Positions 26,292-35,866 are shown, counted from the stretch's first letter. The stretch is 64,000 nucleotides of DNA from Bacillota bacterium (GCA_023426245.1 JAFABB010000018.1:1-64000), one strand, 5' to 3'. A program made the numbers and translations. Notes: a model not told the origin generated them from the letters alone.

Positions 26292-27218
26292 ATGGCGACA
26301 GGGATTATCTTGTCATTAATCGGAACCATTTTTCATGTATCGTTTATGGTTCCAAGGCATTATTGCGCCTGTGATGTTCAGTATTACTACACTTCGTTAA
26401 CTGCTGGTGCTACATTCGCTGGTATAGTGATTGAATACTTTAGTCTGCTCTTTGGCCAACATTTGGGTTTACCCGTTAATTTAACCACATTATTGGCTGG
26501 GATAATATTGGGGATTACTTGGGCAATTGCTTGTTTTACATATATACAGGGTGTAGGGTTAATTGGATTGTCGCGCGCAACCGCACTAAAGAATTATACG
26601 GCTGTTATCGGATTGCTGATTGGGATCATTGGATTTGGTGAATTTCGACAGATGAGTCGGTTCATGTTTGAACTTGTGTTAGTTGGATGTCTCATTATGA
26701 TGGGAGCTGGGGTTGTTTTGGCCCACACTTTACCGACGGGTCAATTGGCTTCCGCCAATAAATGGCGAGGAATTTTATACAGCTTGGTGGCAGCAGTGTT
26801 TTTTGCCATTTATGCAACAGAAGTTAAACTGGTGGCTTCCCGAATCATGGTGGTAGATCACATTCCCTTAGCTACCGCTTGGGGAGGCTTTTTGGGGGCT
26901 AGTGTCTTACTATATTTTACTAAAGGGAGAAAGGGAGTTATAGATTGGTTCCGAATGTCGGCTATTGAACATTGTTGTGCGGTGGTTAGTGGCTTTTTAT
27001 GGCTGATGGGTACGTATTGTATGACTGCGGGGATCCAGTTGGCGGGAGTGGGAATTTCTTGGGCGGTAACACCGTTTGGAACAGTTTTTTCAGTGCTGAT
27101 CGGATTGAAAATCTTTCATGAAATTGAACCATACCAGCAACGAACAAAATTACTATTCGGAATCATCGGCTCATTAGCTTCAATTATCTTATTATTATTT
27201 ATCTTTAAACCCAGTTAA
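26292..27218 (+). CDS. DMT-superfamily permease, RhaT/GRP sugar-transporter-like
   Basis: This 308-residue membrane protein has ten probable membrane helices arranged as two five-helix repeats. The N-terminus (IILSLIGTIFHVSFMVPRHY), GIILGITWAIACFTYIQGVGLIGLSRA and the WAVTPFGTVFSVLIGLKIFHEI segment resemble the L-rhamnose:proton symporter and glucose/ribose porter branches of the drug/metabolite superfamily. It follows the XRE-cupin gene closely with AGGAG before the ATG. It likely imports a monosaccharide or sugar acid, giving this cluster a second uptake route beside the ABC system. Confidence 0.78.
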   Translation: MATGIILSLIGTIFHVSFMVPRHYCACDVQYYYTSLTAGATFAGIVIEYFSLLFGQHLGLPVNLTTLLAGIILGITWAIACFTYIQGVGLIGLSRATALKNYTAVIGLLIGIIGFGEFRQMSRFMFELVLVGCLIMMGAGVVLAHTLPTGQLASANKWRGILYSLVAAVFFAIYATEVKLVASRIMVVDHIPLATAWGGFLGASVLLYFTKGRKGVIDWFRMSAIEHCCAVVSGFLWLMGTYCMTAGIQLAGVGISWAVTPFGTVFSVLIGLKIFHEIEPYQQRTKLLFGIIGSLASIILLLFIFKPS

Positions 27219-27266
27219 AAGAAATGGAGTAGGACGGTTAAAATCATATGGAAAGAAGTGAATCAA

Positions 27267-28283
27267 ATGAAGGCAGCAGTGATTAAGGAATTTAACAAGC
27301 CGATTGCCAGTATTGAGGTTCCCAAACCACAGCCGGGCTATGGCGAAGTTTTAATCAAGGTGAAGTCTGCTGGGTTGTGCACCACCGATCAACACATATT
27401 AGAAGGCCGGATCCCAACAGTGCAATTGCCGCATATCCCTGGCCATGAAGGGGCCGGTGTTATTGAAGCTTTGGGAGAAGGAGTCCATGGCTGGAAAATT
27501 GGTGAGCGAGTCACTTCCAGTATTTACGTTACTTGCAATCAATGTCGGTTTTGTTATACAGGACATGAGAATATGTGCCTTAATGTTACCCGAATTGGGT
27601 TTGAACGGAACGGATTTTTTAGTGAGTATGTGGTAGTACCTCAAGAAAATTTGTTTAAAATTCCAGATAGTTTAAGCTTTGAGGAAGCCTGCATCTTACC
27701 GGATGCGGGAGCCTGTATTCTGCATGCCATTCGTAATAAAGCCCAAGTTATAGCAGGCGATTATGTGGTGGTCATTGGTGCTACTGGTGGCCTGGGAATG
27801 CAGGCCATACAGATTTTAAAAATGATGGGCGCCATAGTCATTGCCACCAGCCGGGATGATCAACGTTTGGATTATGCTGCCCAGTTAGGCGCTGATTATT
27901 TGATTAATACCAAACGCCAAGACTTAATTGCTACGGTCAATGCAATCACTGGTATCGGCGCTGATGTCGTTATTGATAATGTTGGTTTAAGCAGCACGGT
28001 AGCCCAATCGGTGCAGTTGACTCGCCGTTGCGGCAAGATTATTATCGTTGGCTATTTAGCGAATGAATTTACCGCAGATCTATTTAAACTTTTCATGGAT
28101 GAAATTGAAATCATTGGTTGTCGCGCTAGCCTTAGGCAGGATTTAGCCGATATGATCCGCTGGTCAGCGGACGGTCGGATTAAACCATATATCAGTAATC
28201 GTTATCCCCTGAACGAGATTAACGAGGCATTGGCTGATCTTGGCAATGGCAGAATTATCGGCCGTTGCGTGGTTATTCCATGA
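27267..28283 (+). CDS. Zinc-dependent alcohol dehydrogenase family protein
   Basis: This is a medium-chain dehydrogenase of about 338 residues. Residues CTTDQHILEGRIP and GHEGAGVIEALGEGV carry the catalytic-zinc ligands, and CNQCRFCYTGHENMC holds the four structural-zinc cysteines. The NAD(P) fold follows (GATGGLGMQAIQILKMMG). I prefer ATG 27267 (MKAAVIKEFNKP), which has AAGAAGTG at a good distance, over GTG 27258. Members oxidise alcohols or polyols with NAD(P). In this setting it probably acts on the sugar or polyol imported by the adjacent permeases; the substrate is unknown. Confidence 0.88.
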   Translation: MKAAVIKEFNKPIASIEVPKPQPGYGEVLIKVKSAGLCTTDQHILEGRIPTVQLPHIPGHEGAGVIEALGEGVHGWKIGERVTSSIYVTCNQCRFCYTGHENMCLNVTRIGFERNGFFSEYVVVPQENLFKIPDSLSFEEACILPDAGACILHAIRNKAQVIAGDYVVVIGATGGLGMQAIQILKMMGAIVIATSRDDQRLDYAAQLGADYLINTKRQDLIATVNAITGIGADVVIDNVGLSSTVAQSVQLTRRCGKIIIVGYLANEFTADLFKLFMDEIEIIGCRASLRQDLADMIRWSADGRIKPYISNRYPLNEINEALADLGNGRIIGRCVVIP

Positions 28284-28288
28284 TCAAC

Positions 28289-28302
28289 TGAAAGCGCTTC
28301 TA
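28289..28302. promoter_or_regulatory. cre-like operator before the first ABC operon
   Basis: TGAAAGCGCTTCTA matches the CcpA catabolite-responsive element pattern TGWAARCGYTWNCW at 13 of 14 positions. It lies 75 bp upstream of the solute-binding protein gene, suggesting glucose repression or control by another LacI-family protein. Confidence 0.6.
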
Positions 28303-28376
28303 AAATCCCGGGGCTGAAAGAAGGTGATACCACAAAGTTAAACTTGATGTTAGTGATTAAAAAAGGAGGGAAACAA

Positions 28377-29672
28377 ATGAAAAAAACACATCTTTTATTA
28401 TCTGTCATGTTGATTTTTGTCTTTGCCTTCTCAAGTATCATTAAGGCTGAATCATCTATTACTTTACGATTTTGGATTCACCAGCATCCCCCGGAAGTCC
28501 AGTACATTCAAAATGTATTAATGCCGGAGTTTAAAAAGACACATCCTAATGTTAATATCGAATTTTCGTATTTCCCGGGCAAGGATTATGTAGAAAAGCT
28601 AATGGTAGCTAACGCCACCGGAACCAGCCCCGATTGTTTCGATTTGGGTGACTATTATTATCCCGGTTTCATTGCCAAGAAATTACTGGCGCCGGTCGAT
28701 CCTAACGCATTTGGGTACAAAACTACGGCTGCATTGGAAAAGACCTATCTTAAAGGTAGTCTTTCCGGTATGAAATTTAAGAATCAGTTATATGGGATTC
28801 CCATTCAACAAAATTCGTTTAGTTTGTTAATTAATACTAAACTTTTTAAAGAAGCGGGTTTGGATCCCCAAAAAGATTACCCGAAGACCTGGGCGGAAAT
28901 GGTGCGCGTCGCTCAAAAATTAGTTAAGTACAATAAGGATGGCCGGATGATTCAGGAAGGATTTGACCTGCCGTATAATGGTCCGTATTGGGCAATGTTT
29001 ACGTTTGATCCTTTAATCCGGCAATATGGTGGTTCAGTATTAACTTCCGATGGCAAGAAAGCCGCTTTAAACAGCAAAGCTGGGGTAGCTGCCCTAACGA
29101 TGTGGCAAGATTTACTCTATAAACATAAAGTGGGGGACGCAAACATTACAACAGCCACAGCCGCAGTTCCCAATGAGGACTTCACTGAAGGCAAGGTGGC
29201 CATGTGGACTACCGGTCCGTGGGCACTGGATCAGGTGAAAGTGAATCCTGAGGTCTATCAGAATACTATTGTTGTGCCTTATCCTCAAGCCAACCCTGCA
29301 AAGCCGGCCACCATGCAATATGGTTTCTCATGGAGTGTTAGCTCCGGCATCAAGGATTCCAAAGTAAAAAAAGCCGCTTGGGACTGGATTGCCATGGCAT
29401 CCTCCCGTCCCACCGACTGGTTGTTGAAATTGGGTTTCCCACAACCGAAATTGGACTGGTACAAGTCGAAAGAAGCTCAGAGTTTCCCGTTTCTGGATGT
29501 TTGGATGAGCGATTTATCCCAGGCGAATTTTTTACCGCGTTCAGAATATTATGACGAAATTAGTGCATCGGTTGACCGTGCTATCCAACGGTGTATGTTT
29601 GCCAAGATGGATCCGAAACAATCGTTGGATATTGCAGCTAAGGAGATTAATAAAATTTTGTCCGGAAATTAA
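28377..29672 (+). CDS. Sugar ABC transporter solute-binding protein (family 1), operon A
   Basis: This exported protein has about 431 residues; ATG 28377 follows AAAGGAGGG. The signal peptide (MKKTHLLLSVMLIFVFAFSSIIKAES) lacks an obvious lipobox cysteine, so it may be anchored differently or be free. The mature part has the family 1 fold: EFKKTHPNVNIEFSYFPGKDYVEKLMV, GIPIQQNSFSLLINTKLFKEAGLDP, and AMWTTGPWAL, typical of maltose- and oligosaccharide-type binding proteins. It is the first gene of a transporter operon and is followed by a stable hairpin. Substrate is unknown; the surrounding enzymes suggest a sugar or sugar acid. Confidence 0.93.
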   Translation: MKKTHLLLSVMLIFVFAFSSIIKAESSITLRFWIHQHPPEVQYIQNVLMPEFKKTHPNVNIEFSYFPGKDYVEKLMVANATGTSPDCFDLGDYYYPGFIAKKLLAPVDPNAFGYKTTAALEKTYLKGSLSGMKFKNQLYGIPIQQNSFSLLINTKLFKEAGLDPQKDYPKTWAEMVRVAQKLVKYNKDGRMIQEGFDLPYNGPYWAMFTFDPLIRQYGGSVLTSDGKKAALNSKAGVAALTMWQDLLYKHKVGDANITTATAAVPNEDFTEGKVAMWTTGPWALDQVKVNPEVYQNTIVVPYPQANPAKPATMQYGFSWSVSSGIKDSKVKKAAWDWIAMASSRPTDWLLKLGFPQPKLDWYKSKEAQSFPFLDVWMSDLSQANFLPRSEYYDEISASVDRAIQRCMFAKMDPKQSLDIAAKEINKILSGN

Positions 29673-29685
29673 TAAGCATGTGGAA

Positions 29686-29718
29686 GATAAGGATTCGGGC
29701 TAGGTCCGGATCCTTATC
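29686..29718 (+). promoter_or_regulatory. Intercistronic hairpin after the operon A binding-protein gene
   Basis: GATAAGGAT and ATCCTTATC form the stem, with CGG/CCG inside. It lies between the binding-protein stop and the permease and may stabilise the upstream mRNA or attenuate the downstream genes, as is common for such operons. There is no U-tract. Confidence 0.65.
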
Positions 29719-29741
29719 TAAGGTATTGGGGAGGGATTGTA

Positions 29742-30629
29742 ATGAACAATAGTATCGCCAGGCCCAAAGGGTCATTTCAATTTGGGATCAACTTGTGGGG
29801 AATTGCTTTTATCCTACCGGCTATCTTCTATTTTGTTATTTTTAAATTTTATCCAATGCTTAAGGCTTTTTATATCAGTTTTTTTAAGTCGGATCTGATT
29901 AGTCGAGATATTTTCATTGGCTTTGGAAATTACCTTGCGCTTGCTAGTGATAGCCTATTTTGGCAGTCGATTGGAGCTTCGGTTTACTATGTGGCTGGGA
30001 CCTGCATTCCAATTTGGCTCTTCAGTCTCGCCTTAGCGTTACTAATCTCTAAGCTGGGTCGCGGGAAGAATATTATTCGTTTATTATATTTTATACCGGT
30101 AATTATGTCGCAGATTCCAGTTGCGTTAGTTTGGAAATTTATGTACCATCCATTGGGACTTATTAATACATTATTACATAGCTTTGGGGTTGGACAACTT
30201 AATTGGTTAACCGATCCGCAACTGGCGATGCCTGCTTTGCTAATCCCCGGTATCTGGCGGGGTACTCCATATTTCATGATTATCTTTTTGGCCGGCTTGG
30301 AGGCCATTCCCGAACAATATTATGAAGCGGCCCGGATTGATGGCGCTACGGGTTGGAAGGCTTTTCGTCAGGTTACATTGCCATTGTTAAAAAATACTAC
30401 CGTTTTAGTAATTATTATGTCATTGATTGTTGGCTTAAAAGTCTTTTTAAATCCGATGGTCATGACCGGCGGCGGTCCTGGGGGCGCAACTAGGGTATTG
30501 CCACTATTGATTTATCAAACCGGTTTTCAGTTTTTCAAAATTGGTTATGCTTCAGCTATGTCAATACTGATGTTTGGGGCAATTATGCTGTTAACGCTCT
30601 TACAATTCAAGATTTTTAAAGCCGAATGA
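29742..30629 (+). CDS. MalF-type sugar ABC permease, operon A
   Basis: This 295-residue protein has six probable membrane helices. The EAA loop that docks the ATPase is present (YYEAARIDGATGWKAFRQVTLPLLK, about residues 193-217). The N-terminal INLWGIAFILPAIFYFVIFKFYPMLKAFYISFF and GGGPGGATRVLPLLIYQTGF are typical of the MalF/UgpA branch. It pairs with the next gene. No ATPase is encoded in the operon, so a shared MsmX-like ATPase from elsewhere is expected. Confidence 0.93.
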   Translation: MNNSIARPKGSFQFGINLWGIAFILPAIFYFVIFKFYPMLKAFYISFFKSDLISRDIFIGFGNYLALASDSLFWQSIGASVYYVAGTCIPIWLFSLALALLISKLGRGKNIIRLLYFIPVIMSQIPVALVWKFMYHPLGLINTLLHSFGVGQLNWLTDPQLAMPALLIPGIWRGTPYFMIIFLAGLEAIPEQYYEAARIDGATGWKAFRQVTLPLLKNTTVLVIIMSLIVGLKVFLNPMVMTGGGPGGATRVLPLLIYQTGFQFFKIGYASAMSILMFGAIMLLTLLQFKIFKAE

Positions 30630-30641
30630 AAGGAGAATTCG

Positions 30642-31472
30642 ATGAACACGCAACGAATGAAAGCCCTAAATGGAATTTATTATACGATCGCGATTGCAGG
30701 AGCGTCAATGATAGTGATACCGTTCTTTTGGATGATATCGACATCACTGAAAAATGTGAATGAAGTTTTTGCTATTCCAATCGAATGGGTACCGAAAGTT
30801 TTTCAATGGGGAAACTATGTTACAGCCTTTTCTCGGTATGATTTTCTTTCCTACTTTAAAAATAGTATTGTCGTTTCAGTCAGTGTCACGGTATTAAACT
30901 TGTTAATCTGTGCTTTTGCCGGTTATAGCCTGGCTAAATTTAAATACCGGGGACGCAAAGCGATATTTATTATTATTTTAGCTACCATGATGCTCCCGTT
31001 GGAAGTCTTAATGGTGCCTTTGTTCTTGATTACTAAACAATTGAATATGTTAAACTCGTTGCAGGGACAAATTATTCCGATGGCGGTTGATGCATTCGGC
31101 ATATTTTTAATGCGCCAATTCATGTTGGAAATACCTGATTCTTTACTGGAATCATCAAGAATTGACGGTGCTTCAGAACTTCGGATTTTTTTCCAGATCA
31201 TTATGCCCCTTTCCAAACCGGCACTTGCGGCTTTAGGGATCTTTACTTTTAGGGAAATTTGGGATGCATATATTTGGCCATTACTGATTATTACTCAAGA
31301 TACCTTAAAAACGGTACCTTTGGGCATGACCATGTTTGAGAATGCTTACGTTACCATGTATCATGAGCTAATGGCTATTGCCACAATTGCCGTCTTACCG
31401 ATGGTGATTATTTTCTTCTTTATGCAGAATGCTTTTGTTAAGAGCATGACCATGTCCGGTATTAAAGATTGA
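30642..31472 (+). CDS. MalG-type sugar ABC permease, operon A
   Basis: This 276-residue protein has six probable membrane helices and the EAA loop DSLLESSRIDGASELRIFFQIIMPLSKPAL. The start (YYTIAIAGASMIVIPFFWMISTSLKNVNEVF) and the ending VKSMTMSGIKD fit the MalG/UgpE branch. It begins 12 bp after the MalF-type gene behind AAAGGAG. Together with 29742 it forms the channel for the binding protein at 28377. Confidence 0.93.
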   Translation: MNTQRMKALNGIYYTIAIAGASMIVIPFFWMISTSLKNVNEVFAIPIEWVPKVFQWGNYVTAFSRYDFLSYFKNSIVVSVSVTVLNLLICAFAGYSLAKFKYRGRKAIFIIILATMMLPLEVLMVPLFLITKQLNMLNSLQGQIIPMAVDAFGIFLMRQFMLEIPDSLLESSRIDGASELRIFFQIIMPLSKPALAALGIFTFREIWDAYIWPLLIITQDTLKTVPLGMTMFENAYVTMYHELMAIATIAVLPMVIIFFFMQNAFVKSMTMSGIKD

Positions 31473-31512
31473 TATACCAGTATAAATTTTGATATCTATA
31501 GGGGGTTTTAGC

Positions 31513-32604
31513 GTGAAATATGATATTCCTGAGACGATGAGAGCAATGGTGCTTACCAAACCCGGAGAATTTGAGGTCCAAACGGTACCAGTTCCTAAAC
31601 CCGGTCCCGAGGAAATCCTCTGCCGAATCGGCGGAGTAGCTATCTGTGGAAGTGATCCAGAAATTATAAAAGGTGATTTAGCCGGTACTTGGCCCCCGTT
31701 TTATCCATTTATTCCAGGTCATGAGTGGGCCGGAAGAGTGGTGGCTGTGGGTGAGGGAGTAATTTCATTTAAGGTTGGAGACCGGGTGGCTGGTGAAGCT
31801 CATAAAGGATGCGGTCATTGCCTGAATTGTTTAAATGGCCGTTATACCTTATGTTTAAATTATGGCAAACCGGAAAGTGGACACCGTCATTATGGTTTTA
31901 TCACCAACGGTGCTTATGCCCAGTATTGCACTTATCATATCAAGAGCATTACTCCCATGCCGGATAATGTTACATATGCTGAAGCTGCGATGGCCGACAC
32001 AGCAGGAGTAGCGTTGCATGGATTGGAACTGGCGGGGATTGTTGCCGGCAGCACCGTAGCAATTATTGGACCGGGGCCGATTGGGATGATGGCTATGAAA
32101 ATTGCCAAAGCATTAGGAGCCGCTAAAGTAATCGTAGTTGGACGGGGTTCGCGATTGGAATCTGCCGGTAAACTTGGTTGTGATGCCACAGTTGACTTCA
32201 CTAAATGCGATCCGATTGAAAAAGTACGGGAGTTGACCGAAGGATTTGGGGTTGATACTTGTATTGAATGTTCCGGTGCTGTCGGTACTTTAAACCAAAG
32301 TATTCGGATGGTGAATAAAGGCGGGCATGTCGTTTTACTCGGGGTAGCTAAAGATGGTGTTATGGAAGAAATTCCTTTTAAATATACCACGCATAATGAA
32401 ATTACCATTCACGGTTCCCGCGCCAACCCCAATGTGGGCTGGAAAATCATGAAGCTTATTTCCAGCGGTAATATTTACGTCAAGGATTTGGTGACGCACA
32501 CTTTTGATTTGGAAAATGTAGCCGAGGCGTTTGATACCTTTATTAAACGAAAAGACGGGGCGATGAAGGTGGTTATTTATCCAAATGGCGGTGAGCAAAT
32601 ATGA
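31513..32604 (+). CDS. Zinc-binding medium-chain dehydrogenase (sorbitol/threonine dehydrogenase-like)
   Basis: This protein has about 363 residues. The GTG at 31513 follows TAGGGGG and gives a normal N-terminus (KYDIPETMRAMVLTKPGEF). Catalytic-zinc residues are in ICGSDPEII and GHEWAGRVVAVGEGV; structural-zinc cysteines are in CGHCLNCLNGRYTLC. The cofactor fold shows VAIIGPGPIGMMAMKIAKALGAAKVIVVG. The next gene overlaps its last four bases, so translation is coupled. A role in oxidising a sugar or sugar acid at a secondary hydroxyl is likely in this context; the exact substrate is not readable. Confidence 0.9.
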   Translation: MKYDIPETMRAMVLTKPGEFEVQTVPVPKPGPEEILCRIGGVAICGSDPEIIKGDLAGTWPPFYPFIPGHEWAGRVVAVGEGVISFKVGDRVAGEAHKGCGHCLNCLNGRYTLCLNYGKPESGHRHYGFITNGAYAQYCTYHIKSITPMPDNVTYAEAAMADTAGVALHGLELAGIVAGSTVAIIGPGPIGMMAMKIAKALGAAKVIVVGRGSRLESAGKLGCDATVDFTKCDPIEKVRELTEGFGVDTCIECSGAVGTLNQSIRMVNKGGHVVLLGVAKDGVMEEIPFKYTTHNEITIHGSRANPNVGWKIMKLISSGNIYVKDLVTHTFDLENVAEAFDTFIKRKDGAMKVVIYPNGGEQI

Positions 32605-33536
32605 GTAGAGATTGCGTGGTGATAGTCGGCAGCGGCCTCATGGGAAGCGGTATCGCTGCCATAAGTGCGTTGGCCGGGAACAAAACGATTCTGGTGGATA
32701 CTATTATCTCCAAAGCCGAAACAGGAATCAAAAACGCCATTAACAATATTGACGAACTGGTGGCAAACAATCTCGCCGATCAAGCAGCGGCTGGTCATGG
32801 AAAAGATTTATTAATACCATCCGGAAATTTAGAAGAGTCGCTTCAGCAAGCCAAAATGGTGGTTGAGGCAATCTATGAAAATTTACAAGCCAAACAAGAA
32901 CTCTTCGAAAAGATGGATTGGCAATTACCAGTGGAGGTTCCTATTCTCTCAAATACCTCCGGACTAAGGATCACCGATATTGCCGCTAGGGTCAAACATC
33001 CGGGCCGAACCGTTACAACTCATTTTTGGTTTCCCGCCCATCTGGTGCCCCTGGTTGAGGTGGTCGTAGGTGAACAAACTGACGAGGCTGTGGCGGTCAC
33101 GGTGAAGGAAACTCTGGCAAAGTGGGGCAAAGCTCCGGTGTTAGTCAGAAAAGACTTACCGGGTCAACTGGCCAACCGGATTCTTCAGGCGGTGATTAGG
33201 GAGGCTGTCAATATCGTGGCAACTGGATTAGCTTCACCTGAGGATGTCGATACTGCAGTTAAGATGGGAATGGGAATCAGGTTTCCGGCTTGGGGGCCTT
33301 TGGAGCATATTGACGCGGTTGGGTTGGATTTGGCTGTAGCAGTTCAGGATAGTGTATTGCCGGAGATTAGCAGTGCTACTGAAACGAATCGGTATCTGAC
33401 GGAATTGGTCAATAACGGTGATTTAGGATATAAGACTGGAAAAGGGATTTATAACTGGTCGCAAAAGGATATGGATCAATTGGCTCGGGGGCGCAATGAA
33501 TTTATTATTCATGCCCTAAAAAAAATCAGAAAGTAG
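32601..33536 (+). CDS. 3-hydroxyacyl-CoA dehydrogenase-like NAD enzyme, paralogue A
   Basis: This 311-residue protein of the 3HCDH fold has an N-terminal Rossmann domain (VVIVGSGLMGSGIAAISALAGNKTILVD), the SNTSGLRITDIA segment, the active-site histidine in TTHFWFPAHLVPLVEVV, and a C-terminal helical dimerisation domain (KDLPGQLANRILQAVIREAVN, WGPLEHIDAVGLDL). Its ATG overlaps the previous stop (ATGA). A clear paralogue lies at 42927 in the second operon. No other fatty-acid genes are here, so it probably works on a sugar acid in the manner of L-gulonate 3-dehydrogenase (inference from context), or on another 3-hydroxy acid. Confidence 0.85.
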   Translation: MSRDCVVIVGSGLMGSGIAAISALAGNKTILVDTIISKAETGIKNAINNIDELVANNLADQAAAGHGKDLLIPSGNLEESLQQAKMVVEAIYENLQAKQELFEKMDWQLPVEVPILSNTSGLRITDIAARVKHPGRTVTTHFWFPAHLVPLVEVVVGEQTDEAVAVTVKETLAKWGKAPVLVRKDLPGQLANRILQAVIREAVNIVATGLASPEDVDTAVKMGMGIRFPAWGPLEHIDAVGLDLAVAVQDSVLPEISSATETNRYLTELVNNGDLGYKTGKGIYNWSQKDMDQLARGRNEFIIHALKKIRK

Positions 33537-33544
33537 TGACTGCC

Positions 33545-34657
33545 ATGAAAAAAGATATTTATGTATATGTGGGGACCTATACTGAAGCTATAAAATTCGG
33601 GACCGGACAAATTCTTCAGGGCAAGGGCGAAGGAATCTATTTATATAAGCTGGATCTATCAGACGGGCGGTTGATATTTGTATCGAAAACTCTTGGAGTG
33701 GTCAATCCATCATATTTAACACTAGCGCCTTCCGGTAAATACTTATATGCAGTGAATGAGTTGAAAGAGTTTAACGGAAAAGCCTCCGGCGCCGTGAGTG
33801 CTTTCACAGTTGAAAGCGGAACGGGCCGGTTGAACTTTATTAATCAATTACCTACCGAGGGAACCGATCCCTGTCACGTCGCAGTGAATGATCAGGAGAG
33901 TCATGTTTTTGTGACGAATTTCATGAGCGGAAGCATTTGTATATTTCCAATTTTGAAAAATGGCGCACTGGGGCCATCCAGTCAATTTATTCAACATGTG
34001 GGATCCAGCGTTAATAAAACCAGGCAAGTCGGTCCCCATGCTCATTCCCTCGTGTTCGACCGGCTGAACCAATATGCCTTTGTACCCGATTTGGGTCTGG
34101 ATAAGTTGATGATCTATAAAACGGATTTCTTTTACGGTAAACTGGAGCCGTCGCCAGTGGAGTCGTTCAATACGGAGCCTGGTTCCGGCCCTCGGCATTG
34201 CGTCTTCCATCCGAATGGGCTCTATTGTTACCTAGTGAATGAACTGAACTCCACGATCGCGGTGTTATGTTTTGATCACCTGAGGGGTTGCTTCACAATA
34301 ATGCAATCCGTACCGATGATTCTGGTGAATTATGAAGGTGAAAATTCCGGCGCTGATATTCAAATTCATCCCAGCGGCGAATATATTTATGGATCCAACC
34401 GAGGACATAACAGTATTGTGATCTATAAAATCGACCAGAATAACGGATTGCTTTCAGGTGTGGGAATGGAATCATCGAACGGGGAAATACCGCGTAATTT
34501 CGCCATCGATCCGACCGGGGAATTTTTATTGGTGGCCAATCAGGATACAGATAATGTGGTGGTGTTTAAGATTGAGAATCGTACTGGAAAACTGAAAAAG
34601 ATCTCCGAGGTAAAGGTACCCACTCCGGTGTGTGTGAAACCCTATTTGATGGGTTAA
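33545..34657 (+). CDS. Lactonase-family seven-bladed propeller (6-phosphogluconolactonase-like)
   Basis: This cytosolic protein has about 370 residues; ATG 33545 is preferred over the GTG at 33536. It opens YVYVGTYTEA and has the repeated PSGKYLYAVNE, SHVFVTNFMSGSICIFPI, VGPHAHSLVFDRLNQYAFVPDLGLDKL and FHPNGLYCYLVNELNSTI blocks of the YbhE/Pgl lactonase family. Such enzymes hydrolyse sugar lactones. It follows the dehydrogenase genes directly, which fits a route from sugar to lactone to sugar acid. It ends operon A before the hairpin at 34726. Confidence 0.9.
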   Translation: MKKDIYVYVGTYTEAIKFGTGQILQGKGEGIYLYKLDLSDGRLIFVSKTLGVVNPSYLTLAPSGKYLYAVNELKEFNGKASGAVSAFTVESGTGRLNFINQLPTEGTDPCHVAVNDQESHVFVTNFMSGSICIFPILKNGALGPSSQFIQHVGSSVNKTRQVGPHAHSLVFDRLNQYAFVPDLGLDKLMIYKTDFFYGKLEPSPVESFNTEPGSGPRHCVFHPNGLYCYLVNELNSTIAVLCFDHLRGCFTIMQSVPMILVNYEGENSGADIQIHPSGEYIYGSNRGHNSIVIYKIDQNNGLLSGVGMESSNGEIPRNFAIDPTGEFLLVANQDTDNVVVFKIENRTGKLKKISEVKVPTPVCVKPYLMG

Positions 34658-34725
34658 TAAACGGGGCTACCGTGAAAACATACAATCAGTCAGTTTCTTT
34701 GTCCCTAAAGAGGTAAATAATAACT

Positions 34726-34757
34726 GAGACCTGACTGAAAAGCCGGGTCTCTATTCT
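34726..34757 (+). terminator. Terminator-like hairpin ending operon A
   Basis: GAGACC and GGTCTC flank a 14-base loop, followed by TATTCTTG. The U-tract is weak. Confidence 0.55.
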
Positions 34758-34826
34758 TGTACAATGAAAACCACCGACTTGATAGGGGTTCCAAAAATGC
34801 TAATGTAATGGCATGAATAACCAACT

Positions 34827-35090
34827 GTGGCAGAACTTGCTAGTGATTTTACCCGTATTAAGCCCGCGTTTAAGAAGATGCTTCCGAATGTCCGAGTTGA
34901 TTTTCAACAAGCGAACTCTGCCGATCAAATGATGAATACATTTAAGATCCGGCAATCTGCCAATGAAATGCCCGATGCGTTTTACCTAAAACCTGCTTAT
35001 ATTCTGGAACTTGCGGGTTCTAAGGGATATTGTTGGGGTAACACTCCTATAGTACCCAAGTACCTAAAAAACCGAGTATATTCAAGATAA
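34827..35090 (+). pseudogene. Fragment of an ABC solute-binding protein
   Basis: Only an N-terminal piece remains: FTRIKPAFKKMLPNVRVDFQQANSADQMMNTFKIRQSANEMPDAFYLKPAYILELAGSKGY. This matches the pattern at the start of mature family 1 binding proteins (a target of about 420 residues) but lacks a signal peptide and everything after residue 70. It is a dead remnant lying between operons A and B, next to transposase debris. Confidence 0.65.
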
Positions 35091-35185
35091 GGTTTATCTT
35101 GCCAGAATCCTAGTTAAACGTGAGATCTTTGGATATATCGAAATTGATTACAACAATCGAAAACTCGTCTTTCTTCAATTAGTGG
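35090..35185 (+). mobile_element. IS3-family transposase remnant
   Basis: The plus strand reads VYLARILVKREIFGYIEIDYNNRKL, which matches the C-terminal end of IS3-family (rve_3) integrase domains, where REIFEYIEIFYNRxR is usual. Only about 30 codons survive, with no terminal repeats recognised. Confidence 0.6.
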
Positions 35186-35387
35186 TACTAACCCCGAATA
35201 TTTCGAAATTCAAAGGATATCTGCTTAATTTAGTGTCTACTTTGGTGAGGGAAGCTCAAAATGATGGTTTTAAACTAATTTTTCGATAGGCGTCAGAAGA
35301 GCAAATACCATATCAGCCTGTAAAAATAATAGAGAAATAGCGGCAAAAATCGTATGGAGATCTATTTCCAAAAAATAGAAGGTCCTA

Positions 35388-35866
35388 TTACCTTTGTAAT
35401 GCCTCCACCAGTTGCTTTGTTTCCAATACATTGATTATTCTTTTGAGATTGTATGTGAGAAAATGCAATAAGGATTCCGTTTGCACATTTTCTGTTCCTC
35501 TAGTTAGAAATTGTGCGAATCCGAATCCACTCTTCACAGTGCCAAATGGATGCTTCACCAATTCCTGCCGCTTTTTATAGAGCGGCATATTTGCCTTGGT
35601 ATTCCTATCTATTTCATCGGCATGACGTAAAAATGCACGGTCGAATATGCAGCGATAACGGTCAGTCGTACATCGGGATTTTACAAGGCAATTTTTGCAG
35701 GCAGGTGGATTACAATAACGTATCCCCAGTGTTTTTGAAGATGGCCTGCGTATTTCTCCATAGAGGGAATGGCCTTGTGGACACACATATGCATCTTGTT
35801 CGGCATCATAGTGAAATTGTGCTTTTGCATAGCTTTTACTGGCAGCTAATCAAATAATTATTATTA
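35388..35866 (-). mobile_element. IS1182-family transposase C-terminal remnant
   Basis: The reading frame on the minus strand gives FHYDAEQDAYVCPQGHSLYGE, then YCNPPACKNCLVKSRCTTDRYR and QELVKHPFGTVKSGFGFAQFLTRGTENVQTESLLHFLTYNLKRIINVL. This is the zinc-cluster and C-terminal region of IS1182-type DDE transposases. The N-terminal half, including most of the catalytic core, is missing; the fragment stops near 35866 where AT-rich promoter DNA of the LacI gene begins. It is nonfunctional. Confidence 0.8.
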
